In this document: one piece after another, positions 10,828-22,351 of the stretch | Layout of the letters: each line of letters begins with the position of its first letter | Position numbering within the stretch: the first letter of the stretch is position 1 | Origin: Exophiala sp. HKRS030 | Lineage: Eukaryota; Ascomycota; Eurotiomycetes; Chaetothyriales; Herpotrichiellaceae | NCBI GenBank assembly: GCA_023897205.1 | Contig: JAHWDD010000001.1 | Span: 7,130,001-7,194,000, forward strand | Length of the DNA stretch: 64,000 nt | Direction of reading: 5' to 3' | Notes under the pieces: generated by a model | The model's database searches: none | Told to the model about the DNA's origin: nothing | What the model saw: the letters and a program-made list of their open reading frames with translations, nothing else | Program-made: the position numbers and the translations under genes

Positions 10828-13002
10828 ATGCTTTTACGAACGTGGACTGTATGCGGAAAACGCAAACTATACAGCTCGCTGCAGGCTACTCCTAGAACAT
10901 GGAGTCTTGGGCTACAATCTAGCCTCCAGAATCAGAATCGGCTTTTCACACAGTCACAATATTGCAGGCGTCAGGATGACAAAGCACAGCCTGTTCGAAC
11001 GACAACGACAATACCAGACGACAATCCAAGCAAAACCGTAACACAGGAAATTGCTGTACCCGAGTCGGTGAAGAAGGCAGAACCCATCAAAGCAGAACCA
11101 AATGCCGGGAAGAAAGATGCTATTCTTTCAGAGAAGACTGTCTCCAACAAGGAGCAACGTAAGGTTGACCTAGCCATCATGAAAGAGATGGTGCAGTATC
11201 TCTGGCCAAAAGGCGATTTCGGAACCAAATTACGAGTAGGCGCCGCACTTGGATTGCTGGTCGGAGCCAAAGTCTTGAATGTCAATGTACCTTTTTATTT
11301 CAAAAGCATCGTGGATTCAATGAACGTCGACTTCCTCGCGATTGGTGGGACAGCTTGGACGGTCGCGGGATCCATGATTGTCGCGTATGGAGTTACCAGG
11401 ATCAGCGCGACTGTCTTTCAGGAACTTCGAAATGCGGTTTTCGCCAGTGTGGCTCAGAAAGCGATTCGAAATGTGGCCCGAAATGTCTTCGAACATCTTC
11501 TCAAGCTCGATCTGAATTTCCACTTGTCAAGACAGACGGGTGGTTTGACACGAGCTCTTGATCGAGGAACCAAGGGTATCAGCTTCTTACTCACGTCTAT
11601 GTTGTTTCACATTTTCCCCACGATCTTGGAGATTTCCATGGTTTGCGGAATCCTGACGTATAATTATGGTGTGCAATTTGCAGCAATAACAGGAGCAACC
11701 ATGGTGGCATATTCGGTCTTCACCATCACCACGACTTCGTGGCGAACCAAGTTCAGGAAACAAGCCAATGCAGCAGACAATCAAGGAGCGACAGTTGCAG
11801 TGGACACGCTGATCAATTACGAAGCGGTCAAATATTTCAACAACGAGAGTTTCGAGGTCAATAGGTATGACAAAGCGTTGAAGAAATACGAGGATGCGTC
11901 TATCAAAGTGACAACCTCACTTGCATTTTTGAATTCGGGGCAGAACATCATCTTCTCGAGTGCCTTGGCCGGAATGATGTACATGGCTGCGAGAGGTGTG
12001 GCTGCTGGGGAATTGACCGTTGGTGATCTAGTCATGGTCAATCAGCTGGTCTTTCAATTGTCTGTGCCTCTCAATTTCTTGGGCTCGGTCTATCGAGAAT
12101 TGCGACAATCGCTGCTTGACATGGAGACGTTGTTCAATCTCCAGAAAGTCAACGTGACTGTGAAAGAAGTGACGAATCCCAAACCTCTAGCTCTCACCCG
12201 AGGCGGGGAGATAAAGTTCGAAAACGTCAACTTTGGCTATCACGCTGACAGACCTATTCTTCGAAACCTCAACCTGACCATTCCAGCAGGCAAGAAAGTT
12301 GCCATTGTCGGACCCAGTGGATGCGGCAAGTCGACCATTCTCCGGTTGTTATTCAGGTTCTACGATGCAGATTCCGGCAAGATCGTCATCGACGGTCAAG
12401 ACATCAAAGAAGTGAGCCTAGAGAGTCTCCGCAAGAGCATTGGTGTTGTACCACAGGACACACCTTTGTTCAACAACACGATCGAACACAATATCCGCTA
12501 TGGACAAATCGACGCCAGTCTCGACGACGTCAAGAAAGCAGCGCAAAGAGCCAAGATCTACGATTTGATCGAACGGCTCCCCGCCGGGTGGAACACAATG
12601 GTAGGTGAGAGAGGGATGATGATCTCCGGTGGTGAGAAGCAACGACTCGCCGTCGCACGTCTCCTTCTCAAAGACCCACCGTTACTCTTCTTCGACGAAG
12701 CCACTTCAGCGCTTGACACGTACACGGAGCAGACTCTATTGCAGAACATCAACAGCATCCTCAAAGAAAAGGCCAGGACCAGTGTGTTTGTTGCGCATCG
12801 ACTGAGGACCATCTACGATAGCGACATCATCTTTGTGCTCAGCGAGGGGCAGGTCGTGGAGCAAGGGACACATGGCGAATTACTGGCATTGGATGGCGTC
12901 TATGCTAATCTCTGGTCGGCGCAAGAGGTCTCACTTGGACAGGACATGGGTCTTGAACGGGAACTGGAAGAGGAAAGAGAAGATGAACAGAAGCCAATTT
13001 GA
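10828..13002 (+). CDS. ATM1: Mitochondrial ABC transporter Atm1 (iron-sulfur cluster export)
   Basis: This is a single uninterrupted exon of 724 aa. The N-terminus ([18 protein letters not shown]) is an Arg/Lys-rich presequence followed by about 80 variable residues. The ABC-B half-transporter core follows, with a six-helix membrane domain (about residues 130-420, including [19 protein letters not shown] and [13 protein letters not shown]). The nucleotide-binding domain has Walker [10 protein letters not shown] (about 495-503), Q-loop VVPQDTPLF, signature [13 protein letters not shown], Walker [13 protein letters not shown] and H-loop VAHRLRT. Atm1 exports a glutathione-linked sulfur/iron-sulfur intermediate from the matrix for cytosolic Fe-S protein assembly. 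All catalytic motifs are present, so the protein should be functional. It shares an upstream region with AIM24. Confidence 0.96.
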   Translation: MLLRTWTVCGKRKLYSSLQATPRTWSLGLQSSLQNQNRLFTQSQYCRRQDDKAQPVRTTTTIPDDNPSKTVTQEIAVPESVKKAEPIKAEPNAGKKDAILSEKTVSNKEQRKVDLAIMKEMVQYLWPKGDFGTKLRVGAALGLLVGAKVLNVNVPFYFKSIVDSMNVDFLAIGGTAWTVAGSMIVAYGVTRISATVFQELRNAVFASVAQKAIRNVARNVFEHLLKLDLNFHLSRQTGGLTRALDRGTKGISFLLTSMLFHIFPTILEISMVCGILTYNYGVQFAAITGATMVAYSVFTITTTSWRTKFRKQANAADNQGATVAVDTLINYEAVKYFNNESFEVNRYDKALKKYEDASIKVTTSLAFLNSGQNIIFSSALAGMMYMAARGVAAGELTVGDLVMVNQLVFQLSVPLNFLGSVYRELRQSLLDMETLFNLQKVNVTVKEVTNPKPLALTRGGEIKFENVNFGYHADRPILRNLNLTIPAGKKVAIVGPSGCGKSTILRLLFRFYDADSGKIVIDGQDIKEVSLESLRKSIGVVPQDTPLFNNTIEHNIRYGQIDASLDDVKKAAQRAKIYDLIERLPAGWNTMVGERGMMISGGEKQRLAVARLLLKDPPLLFFDEATSALDTYTEQTLLQNINSILKEKARTSVFVAHRLRTIYDSDIIFVLSEGQVVEQGTHGELLALDGVYANLWSAQEVSLGQDMGLERELEEEREDEQKPI

Positions 13003-15393
13003 GATGTGTTACTAGTTGGTACTCCGTATACTACTATTGTACATGAATACGGAGGAATAGCTGAAGAATGAACATGGATCCGGAATTGGGCGGTCTCGCT
13101 ATGGAATTAACTAGGAGCGGCACCTAGATGGTAGTAGTAGTACTATGTGTCAGAAGCGACCGCCGGTGTGTGAATCGAGATTGTGTCGCTAGTTCGCTAC
13201 TTTACCGCAACCGAGACGTGATCGCGACAGTTCGCATTGTACTTGAAATGAGGGGAGTAATTAATGGGAGGCTTTAGCCAGATATGTTGCAAAGAGCATC
13301 ATTTCATGGCATGTGGGAAGAGTGTGGCACTATGTGATGATTCTGCCGTAGTGTATTGTTACAATCCCATCCTATTAACTTCGTAATTGGGTATCTGTTG
13401 AGACGTGATTGAGAGATGATTTGAGTAAGTGAGGGAGTTGTCTCGACTGTCAGGATATGATCAAGATTGATGAGAGAGAAGCCAAAATACAGAGTATGTA
13501 CACAAGTTGGATAGGCACGGGTAGGGCACCAAAGGGGTGGAGACGAGGCACTTGGACAACGGACGGTGGAGTTGCCCTTTTAGGGGCTGAATTAATTTTT
13601 GATCCGTTCAACACATGGCGTTTCGTTCCGTTGTTAGGGATCAACTGAGTCGTGAGTCAAGAGTCCGAGTCCGAGTCCGAGTTGGCTTGCACAATGGGTG
13701 TTGGTCTCGAGTCGGTCGATCTCTAGGCTCTTTCAGTAGTTACCTAATTACAAACTATGCTTTCGGGGCATGGACAGCATTGCGCAAAAGGCATAAAACT
13801 ATGTACACACCCCTTGGCTTGAACCACAAGCTACTGTATAATCCCACCAGCCACAGCTAGACCAAGTGCCCAAGGGCCTCGGGCCCATCTCCACTTGGAG
13901 GATACGATTTGAGTAATTGCCGGATGAGTGAGTACCCAGATGATCAAACAAGCCTCAATACTCATCTTGATTCACATTGGTGTTTCTCAAATGTATCCAA
14001 ACCCATACATATTCAAGGCTGATGCATGAAGATCTGGGAGAGACTGACGCTCATTGCGTCTCTGTCTTTGTCTCTGTCTCTGGTATTTGGCTTCTTCTGT
14101 CACCATCTGCGTGATAGGATCCCTGCCAAAGTCACAATTCAACCAGACTTTGGGCACTGGCCAGGGCCGAGGAACTCAGGCTGAGGGCCACAGTGCCACT
14201 ACCACTACGGACTAGGCACTAGAAGCGTTGGAAGCTGCAACCCTGGAGTAGGTTCACACTAAACGCGTCTAGGCAGGCACCATTGGCTTCTTAGTGGCTA
14301 CCGAGACACAGTTTGGGGGGTGGGGGTTTACTGGGGTTCAAGTGGTACTCCGTAGGTTCTCTAGCCACTAGGTTCCCTACCGTCCTCGGCCCAACACGCC
14401 TGGAGCCGGTGCGCGTGGCAGTCCACCTAAGGCACTAAGAGGGGAGCGTGGAGCAGCCTAAGGGAGCCTAGAGGAGCCTAGAGAAGCACCAAAGACTGGA
14501 TTCCTCCGTCTCTCTCAAGGGCCAAGACAGGCCAGCAAAGCCCCTTTGCCCGCTAATCAAGCCTTGAGAGATTGCGCCAGGCACTAGCCACCTACTAGCT
14601 ACTCTGTCTGGCTTCTCCTTTCTTTTGACTTGCCAACCACCGAGTGCTCCATAATCCCCTGCTGTACGTACTTAGTACTAACCAACTCGCTGTGCTCGCT
14701 GTGCTCGCTTAATACCAAGTGCAGTCTCCTCCGTGCAGTCAAGCAGTCCACATCCCCTGCTCCTCCCCCTGGCATTCAGACTTGCAGACTTGCAGACTCA
14801 CAGCACGCCAGCCAACAGAGAAACCCCATCACGGGTGGAATTTCAAAGCACTCTTGCATCCTGCCATGTCACTCCCTCCCTCGCTCCCTCGCTCGTTCGG
14901 AGGCTGGTGTTCAATATCATATCTTCAATTCCTTTCTTCCACTTCCTTGACCCCCCTGTTCATTCTTCCCCAGACCTCGACATCATCTGCAGCCTGCAAG
15001 TCATCTATCTGACACACGTCAATCAAATACCACTTTGACAAGAATACAAAGACCTCAGTCCCTCAAGACACCAAGATTCGGCCTATCTACCAACCTCGAC
15101 CTGCGCACACGACTCTTATACGCGAACTCGTTTGATATCTACTCAGACGACAGCATTCTCTCACACCTCTACCGAACGCTTGATATCATCGACCGCCATC
15201 CGCACACAAATAAACATCTTGACTGGCCATTGAATCATTATTCCTCTGACTTAGTGGAAAGGCATCTACACTGCCACCCAACAATCAGCTTACCTCGAGT
15301 CCCATTTTGGAATAAGAGCAAACATTCCACTTTTTATATATCCTCGAGACTCTTATCAAAACTCCCATCTTGACAACCCCTTCATCAGCCAGA
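13003..15393. other. Long intergenic region with TACTCCGTA copies and a pyrimidine-rich leader
   Basis: The first part has low-complexity tracts and TACTCCGTA at 13020 and 14346. There is a GTCCGA triplication near 13662-13682 and GAGCCTA repeats near 14460-14490. From about 14640 the strand becomes strongly C/T-rich and probably forms the promoter and long 5' leader of the small gene at 15394. Several short frames in it have no protein-like content. Confidence 0.45.
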
Positions 15394-15710
15394 ATGGGCT
15401 TCTTCGATAAACTCCAAGCAAGTAAGTACTACATCATCCTGAAGCAACCTTTACCAATTCGACACTAACAATCTTTGCTCCAGAACTTGAGCTCTATCGC
15501 CTTGAGCAGAAATATGCTCGTCGCAAGAACCGCACCACATTTTCCACCGGTGCGCAATACGTAGATGGTGAATACGTCTATACAAACCCCGCCGACAACC
15601 CAAGAAGTCCTACCAATATGTCGGCCAATTCAACAGGCAGCTCGGACAATTCAACTCCACAACAGTCAGTCACATGGACACCTCCAGAGAACAGACAACG
15701 TTGGTCTTAG
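15394..15710 (+). CDS. Small conserved-type fungal protein, 84 aa, function unknown
   Basis: Two exons (15394-15421 and 15484-15710) are joined across a 62-nt intron with a good GTAAGT donor, ACTAAC branch point and CAG acceptor. The product begins MGFFDKLQAKLELYRLEQKY, then ARRKNRTTFSTG and QYVDGEYVY, followed by a Ser/Asn/Pro-rich tail that ends RQRWS. The first ~45 residues look like a short amphipathic helix with a basic patch. I recall similar small proteins in other filamentous ascomycetes but can name no function. The evidence that it is real is the canonical intron in frame and the non-random N-terminus. It has no membrane helix or signal peptide. Confidence 0.75.
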
Positions 15711-16039
15711 GATAAAATCACTCCAACATTGGACATGACATCTCTTCTTGGATGAATTCACGGAGATTTGACATGCTCCTCTGAACCTTTTGTACTTGTT
15801 GGACATGACGCATGCGGTGTTGTGTCGGTGGAGAGTTTGCAATTTTGGTACTGCATAGCGTTGGCGTTATCACATTCAGCAGTTTTACACCTCAGATGGT
15901 TATGAGGTTGCAAGGTTTTGTAAAGCGGGATGAAAAGATCAGATTTTCCGAATGAGGAACGATGGAAGCCGGTCGACCAAGACCAAGATCAAGATCAACA
16001 GGGGTTTAGATGGCAAGGGAAATATACTATACATGCATG
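15711..16039. other. 3' flank of the small gene
   Basis: This contains 3' UTR-like sequence up to the left end of the transposon. I see no other feature. Confidence 0.4.
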
Positions 16040-16092
16040 ATCCCCTCCGCACCTGAAATTTGAATGTTAGCGCGCCCCACATCTCGCATCCT
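16040..16092 (+). repeat. Left terminal inverted repeat (53 bp)
   Basis: This arm is the exact reverse complement of 18183-18235. It still contains CpA dinucleotides, unlike the interior. Confidence 0.93.
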
Positions 16093-16809
16093 TTAACCTT
16101 CCTGTCGCCAACTTTGCACCGCGACGACGACCTCATTTTTGCTCCGTTCGTGGTGTAACTAGGTTTATTCGATTTGTCTCATCGCCCTCTATCGAGCCAT
16201 CCTATTTTCATTATGAGCTAAGCGCGTTTTATCAATGATCTCGGCAAATTTTAAGAAGTTGCGGAATCTCGTGCATTACAGATTTCGGGTAAGTCGACGA
16301 CTGAGAAGTCGATTCTAAGCCGACAGCAATAACTTGAGGCTATTACACAGGCACAGCCTAAATATCAACCTCCTATTTAAGTAATTTATCGACCTTTCCT
16401 ATTGCGAGATGCCTCACCGACCTCGCTGTCGCCAATACGCCTGTTTTTATCTCTTTTTTAGCCGGTCCTTAACCTCCTTCTCTATCACACGAATATTACC
16501 GCTAATCGACAGAGAAATCCTTAAAAGAGTTAGAATAGGATCACAATAACCGAAATGAGATACTAGCTTATTATAAAGCTAAGGATATCTCTACAACTAT
16601 CTATAGGCACAAAAATAGCCTCTTTTTAGTCGATCTCGTATTATCTACCTCTTCTACTTAGTCGAGATCGATTCCTCGCGATTAAACGATATCTTTGTAT
16701 CTCTTTATTATCTCAGCCTTCTATAGATCATCCTCCTTGGTTTTAGCGAGTTGCCGACGCGCTAGAAGCCTTCCGTAAGTGCCTATAAGAGTTCCTCCTT
16801 CCTAGGAGT

Positions 16810-17970
16810 CATTTAGCTATTAACGAGTCGAGCCTTAAGTTCCACGGGCGTAGTAAGCACATCTTTCGCTTAGATTATAAACCTAATAAATCTAGCTTTA
16901 TTATCTATATAATTGTAAGTTATGGAGGAGTAATTTACGACTTCCTCGTCTCCTTACCGAAGGATAGGATAGAGGCTATTCCTCGCGATAGAATTACAGT
17001 TAATTTAGCAACAAGGTTAATAAGAGTAAGGAAATAAGGTACAATAGGAGCGACAGTAACTAAGGTTCACCTATTAATGACAAAGAGTGTTGTGTATACC
17101 CTAGTTTATCGACTAACTTACTTATCTCATCGATCTTAGGGCCTTATATTCCTTTACTTTATAGATAACCTCTTTACTAACTCTTACTTAGCAAGAGCCC
17201 TATTATTACTTAATATCGCTATCTATAGAACGATAAGGCGTAACGCGCTAGGCCTAGACCCTCTCCTACGCGCTATTACCTCTCCTGAGTCGAGAATCCT
17301 CGCCGACGACTCGATTACCTATCGAATCTATAACGATAAGGTCCTTACTGTCGTCTGGAGAGACCCTAAACGATAGCACTTAGTGCTTTTCTGTACAATA
17401 GCCTTTCCTCTATATTATAGAGAGTTAGCACCACGAAAAAGTCGCTTTATAATAGGCTAACTACTTAGGTTAGGCTTTATAAGGATTATAGTTAAGTAAC
17501 CCTCATTTACGGTACAATATAACCTTCATATAGGCCACGTCGACGTCGCTAATCATCTCCGTAAGATACACAGCGTCAGGAGGCCTAAATAAGCTAAATA
17601 GACGAAGGTTTTCATCGATTAGATAATTAACACGGCCTCTATTAATACCTTTTTAGCCTAGAAATAGGCTTACTCTATTATCGACGAGGGACACCGAGAA
17701 CGAGAGTTTTTTATGAAAGACTTAATTTTAGGGCTTCTAGAGAGTCCTGATATCACGCACAGGCCGTTATAACGAGCAAAAAGCACTTACTGTCGCTGGA
17801 ATCGCTATTAGGCGTCGACTTATAGGCCTCGACAGGCACTCGGTAAGATCGACTCAAATAGGCGTTAACCACCGTCGCGCAGGATATTCGGCTACTGCGA
17901 ATTCTGTAAGATCCCCCTATATATCGACAAAGGCTACTTTTAGGCCTTTCACCAGGCTAAAAACCTCCCT
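16810..17970 (+). pseudogene. piggyBac-family (DDE_Tnp_1_7) transposase relic
   Basis: Four diagnostic blocks lie in one reading frame (frame of base 16822), interrupted only by stop codons. (1) INESSLKFHGRSKHIF at 16819 matches the family's DExM..F.GR block, with the catalytic Asp now AAC (Asn). (2) IDNLFTNSYLARALL at 17161 matches VDNYFTS and keeps Asp. (3) HVDVANHLRK at 17536 matches GVDxADQLR, with the first Asp kept and the second changed to Asn. (4) A C-terminal Cys-rich end is present (YCEFCKIP...YF, AFHQAK) near 17893. Both Asp-to-Asn changes and the TAG/TAA stops are what G-to-A and C-to-T mutation would produce. There is no net frameshift over about 1.1 kb. The protein cannot be made. 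Confidence 0.82.
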
Positions 17971-18182
17971 TAGTTAATACCTAAGTATATGGAAAGGAAA
18001 TAGATATATTCCTAGGCATATTACGTGTTACACAACTTTGTAATACCACAAAATCTCTATACACTAAAAAAATGGAGCAAAATTTATATCATTCGGTAGA
18101 GAATTGTAAGTGCTATTAATGACATTAATTACATTATCTTAACTCTATTCCTCATAGAAAAATAGGTGAGAAACGAAATTAC

Positions 18183-18235
18183 AGGATGCGAGATGTGGGG
18201 CGCGCTAACATTCAAATTTCAGGTGCGGAGGGGAT
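18183..18235 (-). repeat. Right terminal inverted repeat (53 bp)
   Basis: This is the mirror of 16040-16092 without a mismatch. Confidence 0.93.
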
Positions 18236-19118
18236 GGGCCCGAGGGGCCTCCAATGGCCCCCCATGAAAGCCTCGAGGTCGCTTAGAAGTCAAGTACAAC
18301 TCTTGGAGTCTTGGTTTGCGTTTTGGTTTTTCGTTTGTGGTTTCCACCACCTTGATTTGATTTTCTCAACCACCGATCTCCTCTCTGTCTCTCTGTCTCT
18401 CGCTCTCGCTCGCGCTCGTGCTCGCTGCGACGCAATCCTACTTTTTACGCGAGCTCCACATCTGTCCACCACAAGAAACTATCTAGCGAGTTACCTAGTA
18501 CCTACATACATACTGACTGAATTACTCCGCACGGCTTTCTGTTGGTCTTGCTGCGCCGCGCTGCCTTGGGATTGGGGCTCGCTAACTGGGATAGTTGATC
18601 TGAACACTTAACACTTGAACAGTGAATACCCACGCACGGGTAGCTAAGCGTGATCGTTTTGCATCATCTCTGTCCGATTGGGGCGCTCCGTGCCCCTCCT
18701 ATCGATCCTTGGTTCACTTGTTAGCACCTGATACTAAACTAACAAACCCACCAAAAATGAAATGTCCTCTTTGCCACGGATCAAAATCTGTCCGGGTATG
18801 ATGCGTGCGCTGGGGACCTTATTTTCTCGCCTCCAGAACGAACGGTCCCTTGGACCTCGCTTTGGACATGGTCGCATCATCATTATGACTACCGACCTAG
18901 GTCCTTTTCCATATTGAATCTTTGCATTCTTCTTCTCTGCACAGCTCGTGTATTTTTGGCTTGCTGCCTGATTTCCTTTGTGTATACTTGTTTGATAGCC
19001 GCCTCATAGTAGAGACGCTGTCATTTCGTCCCCCTCGACCCAACGGTCTTCACTCAATTCGAGCACCGACGGACCTTACCTTTTGGCGACTCACGGTGCC
19101 GAGAGTTTGCCCATCAAC
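18236..19118. other. Intergenic, promoter side of the RTA1 gene
   Basis: This 0.88 kb holds a CT/GC-alternating tract (TCTCTGTCTCTCGCTCGCGCTCG) near 18381-18424 and otherwise plain promoter-like sequence. I see no supported gene. Confidence 0.45.
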
Positions 19119-20255
19119 ATGTCCACAAGAGAACAGCGACGACGCTGCGAAGAAATCAGCCCTCAATGCCCCGTGGAACTTACTCTGTATGGCTACTACC
19201 CGAACTTGGCCGTCAACTCCTTCTTCATTGCCCTGTTCGCCCTCTGTCTGGTTGTCCAGCTCTTCTTCGGCATCAGAAGGAAGACATGGACGTTCCTGGC
19301 CGTCCTCGTAATAGGTTGTTTCGGGGAAGCCATCGGCTATGCTGGTCGAGTCATGATGAACGGTAACCCGTGGAGCGATTCGGGTTTCAAGATTCAGATT
19401 TGCTGCTTGGTTTTGGCACCGAGCTTCCTCGCTGCCGGCGTTTACCTGACGCTGAAACATATCATTCGGTACTGCGGACCGGAATTTTCGAGACTCAAGC
19501 CTCGCCTCTATCCTTGGATCTTCATCGGTTGTGACTTCGGCTCCATTGTGCTTCAGGCGATCGGAGGAGGCGTTGCTTCGGCTGCTGGAAATACCGGTGA
19601 AAGACCAGATCTTCTGAATGCCGGGAACGGATTGATTGTTGGTGGTATCGGGTTCCAGGTCGCTACCATGACGGTCTGTGGTATACTCATGTTGGACTAC
19701 TTTATTCGATTCAAGAAGGCCAAGAAGTCGGGCACATCGCAGATTGTGAGCGAATATGAAAAGGATCGAGCTTCACCCAAGATTGTTCGCAACTTCCGCC
19801 TCTTCTGTTATGCCATCTTGCTCGCATACACGACCATTTTGATTCGATGTATCTATCGGTAAGTAGTCCCTCGCTCTGTAATCTGGCAACAAGGGTGGTT
19901 TCATGCTGATTACTGGAATTCAGTCTTCCGGAGATGGCTGGCGGTTGGGGCAATGAGCTGATGAGAAAGGAGGATGAATTCCTCATCCTGGATGGAATGT
20001 AAGTGTCCAATGCCTCGTGAAGAAGCACGAGGTTTCCATGATTCACCACGGCAGATTCTAATTCCATCTGTTCATAGGATGATCGCCATCGCATGTCTCG
20101 CCATGACGATATTCCACCCGGCACTGTTCTGCAAACCTGGATTTTTCAACGACAAGCGCGACAACGACAAAGCATCGAGTTCGAAGTCGGAGGAGGACAG
20201 GCCGGCTTCCGACGACGGCGTGCTAGGAGGGGAGTCCCAGGTGGTGGAGAAATAA
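19119..20255 (+). CDS. RTA1-like seven-helix membrane protein (lipid/sphingoid-base transporter family)
   Basis: Three exons (19119-19858, 19924-19998, 20078-20255) with 65- and 79-nt introns give 330 aa. The start is the ATG at 19119 (MSTREQRRRCEEISPQ). Seven hydrophobic segments are visible, beginning YPNLAVNSFFIALFALCLVV. They include the family's GEAIGYAGR, LVLAPSFLAAGVYLTLKHII and GCDFGSIVLQAIGGGVAS blocks. The second exon completes the RTA1 signature that runs from IRCIYRLPEMAGGW to EDEFLILDGM. The C-terminal tail is cytosolic and charged, ending in SQVVEK. RTA1-family members (Rta1, Rsb1, Pug1) confer aminocholesterol resistance or move sphingoid bases or haem; the substrate here cannot be told. 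The second and third introns sit at positions typical for the family. Confidence 0.92.
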
Positions 20256-22351
20256 GCAAGCATGGGATTTTTTGTGAGTGGTGGTGGTCTTGCTGGGTTG
20301 GGTACTGTTTGGTCAGCTATTAGCGGTTCTTTTTGTTCCGGACAAAGATTATATTATTCTTTTCCCCAGGAAGGGGGATATCATCAACTCGATCATAGAT
20401 TCTGGAAAATTCAAATGCGTAGACAAACCTGGGTGATCTTGGGCTTAAGGATAGAAGAAGGCTGAGCCATTTCGGATATGAAGGGACGGATCTCTGTAGC
20501 AGCCTCGAGCAGCCTAACTAGTTAGTAGTTGGGCGTTTGTGCCTAACTTGATTAGTCATGTCAATAACTGAGTTAACCAACCCAGGCACAGCAGGTACTG
20601 CACCTGAGTACCTAACTTGATAATTAGTGTGTCTTTGTCCTAAGTTGATGTTTATTATGTTTCGGCTGTCCTTTTGCACTCTAAAGGCACGAGAGTTACT
20701 AGTGAAGCACCGAACTAACAATTTAGCAACGCCCTTACCGACCTACCCACGTACCTATCTACCTATCTGCCTACTAAGTACTTAGGCAGCCACATGGTCA
20801 GTTGGTACCATGATATATCACACCCAATGTTCATCCACGAAACCTATCCGAAGATTGGGACAGTTGTTCGGCATGATATTTGCATGGTGTGACTTTCCAC
20901 CTTCTCTAGCTCCTTGCCTCCCTGGTCCTGTACCTACCCAAGTAAGTTAGTTACAACTCAACCGTACTCCGTACACGCTGTCAGACGCGGGATGTGCACG
21001 TGGTACCAGTTTGGGGGAAATCAAATAACGAAAGAACCCTTATATGCGTTCGAATCTTGTCCCAGTTGCGTTCGACACTTTGAGTCTCGACTGCGACTCT
21101 GAGACCCGGCGGGGAGGGGAGGGGCGAGGCCGGAGTTCTAGACTTCTCTCTGACATTTTTGCCTACTACTTGGCTACAGTACTCCGTCCATACTAAGCTA
21201 CCTCGTGTGCCTACGTAAGGTACAGTACCTACTAGCTACTCGTACTTGCTGCTTATACGAACCACTAACAAGTTGATACAGGCACTACAGGGCACACAAG
21301 ATTACACAAGCACAACAAGTTACGAGTTTACGAGCTGTGGCGGTCGAGGCTTCCTTACAGTCTCCTAACTAGTTAGTTAACTACTCCGTAGGTACTCCGT
21401 AGTTAGTCAATTGGTGCACCCCAAATTTGCCGCAGCTCAAAAAGGGCCCGCTATCTCACCAAAAGGCTTTTCGAGTCCTGCAGCCTGGAGGGGCGAGGGG
21501 CCGAGGAGACTGCCAATAGGTCCCGGGAAGGTTGAAGTCGCAGGAGTCGTAACTTGTCACCTTTAATGTGGGTGTCGATACGAGGTCCATGACGACTCTT
21601 CCCCTTCCCTCAATCCCCCCCCTCGGATTTCTCGAGGGGTTTTTACGGACTACAAGGCTGCTCACTGCTCCCTATCAGAATTCGGGCGACTTTGACACAG
21701 ATGCAGGCATTCTTCCTTGCTTCGTGTTCTGTGTACAGGACCTATACGGGAGTACGAAGTAGTTAGTTAAACTAGAGAGAGAGAGGTGGGTATATGTATA
21801 ATGTACTCCGTAGTTGGAATAGTGGGCACCAGACACAACATTTGGCCCTATGACGACTCGTTGAGATCGTGTTTGCGCGCCGACCGTGCCAAGACCAAAA
21901 TCCAAGATGCGGCCCTTGGGCCTTTGGGTGCGCGATCACGCCTCCACGCCCGCCCCAGGCTACAGGCCACAGGCCACAGGCGACAGGCTAACGAACAGGT
22001 CACAGGCTAAGGAGGAGCCTACCTTGGAATCCCGATCCTTACCTACTGACTCCGTACAGTACTTACAGTACTTACTGGTAGGTGACTGGCTAGGTGATTG
22101 GGTAGCTGACCTTAGACACAATTCATGGGTATCGCCGGAGGTTGGAACTTGGAGGAATCACGAGGGATCCATGGCTTTGGAAACTTTGAATCTCTGAATC
22201 TCTGATATTAATCCGTGCTTTTGGCGTCAGCCGGCTTTACAATCGTGTTCCATCATTCATCCATTTTCCTCTCCATTACCATGTCGTTTGGCCTTGATTG
22301 ATCAAAGGTCTGGTCTTAGGTCTGTCAAGACCGCCTTCATCCCGCCAAATC
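20256..22351. other. Long intergenic region, low complexity, five TACTCCGTA copies
   Basis: The 2.1 kb contains CTAGTTAGTTA-like tracts, ACCTACCTA tracts around 20730-20775, and TACTCCGTA at 20965, 21382, 21393 and 21804, with a near-copy at 22049. A run of short 'caggccacaggccacagg' units lies near 21957-21990. No gene content is evident; the frames on both strands are short and compositional. Confidence 0.5.

Larger units (their letters stand above)
16040..18235. mobile_element. RIP-decayed piggyBac-type DNA transposon with perfect 53-bp terminal inverted repeats
   Basis: The block is 2.2 kb, visibly A/T-rich, poor in CpA and rich in TpA. It is bounded by arms at 16040-16092 and 18183-18235 that are exact reverse complements over 53 bases. 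The inside carries a degenerate piggyBac (DDE_Tnp_1_7, PGBD-like) transposase on the plus strand, described separately. The arms begin ATCCCC; the family's ends start with CCC. No TTAA target duplication flanks the arms: the flanks read ...CATG and GGGCC... TTAA does lie directly inside the left arm (16093-16096), with TTAC at the mirror position on the right. The changes look like repeat-induced point mutation (C-to-T and G-to-A), which implies a once multicopy element in a RIP-competent lineage. Confidence 0.85.

Noticed and set aside
15939..16136. Minus-strand frame crossing the left transposon arm, and the plus-strand frame at 18186-18611
   Set aside because: Both are produced by the inverted repeat and share its peptide; they are not genes.
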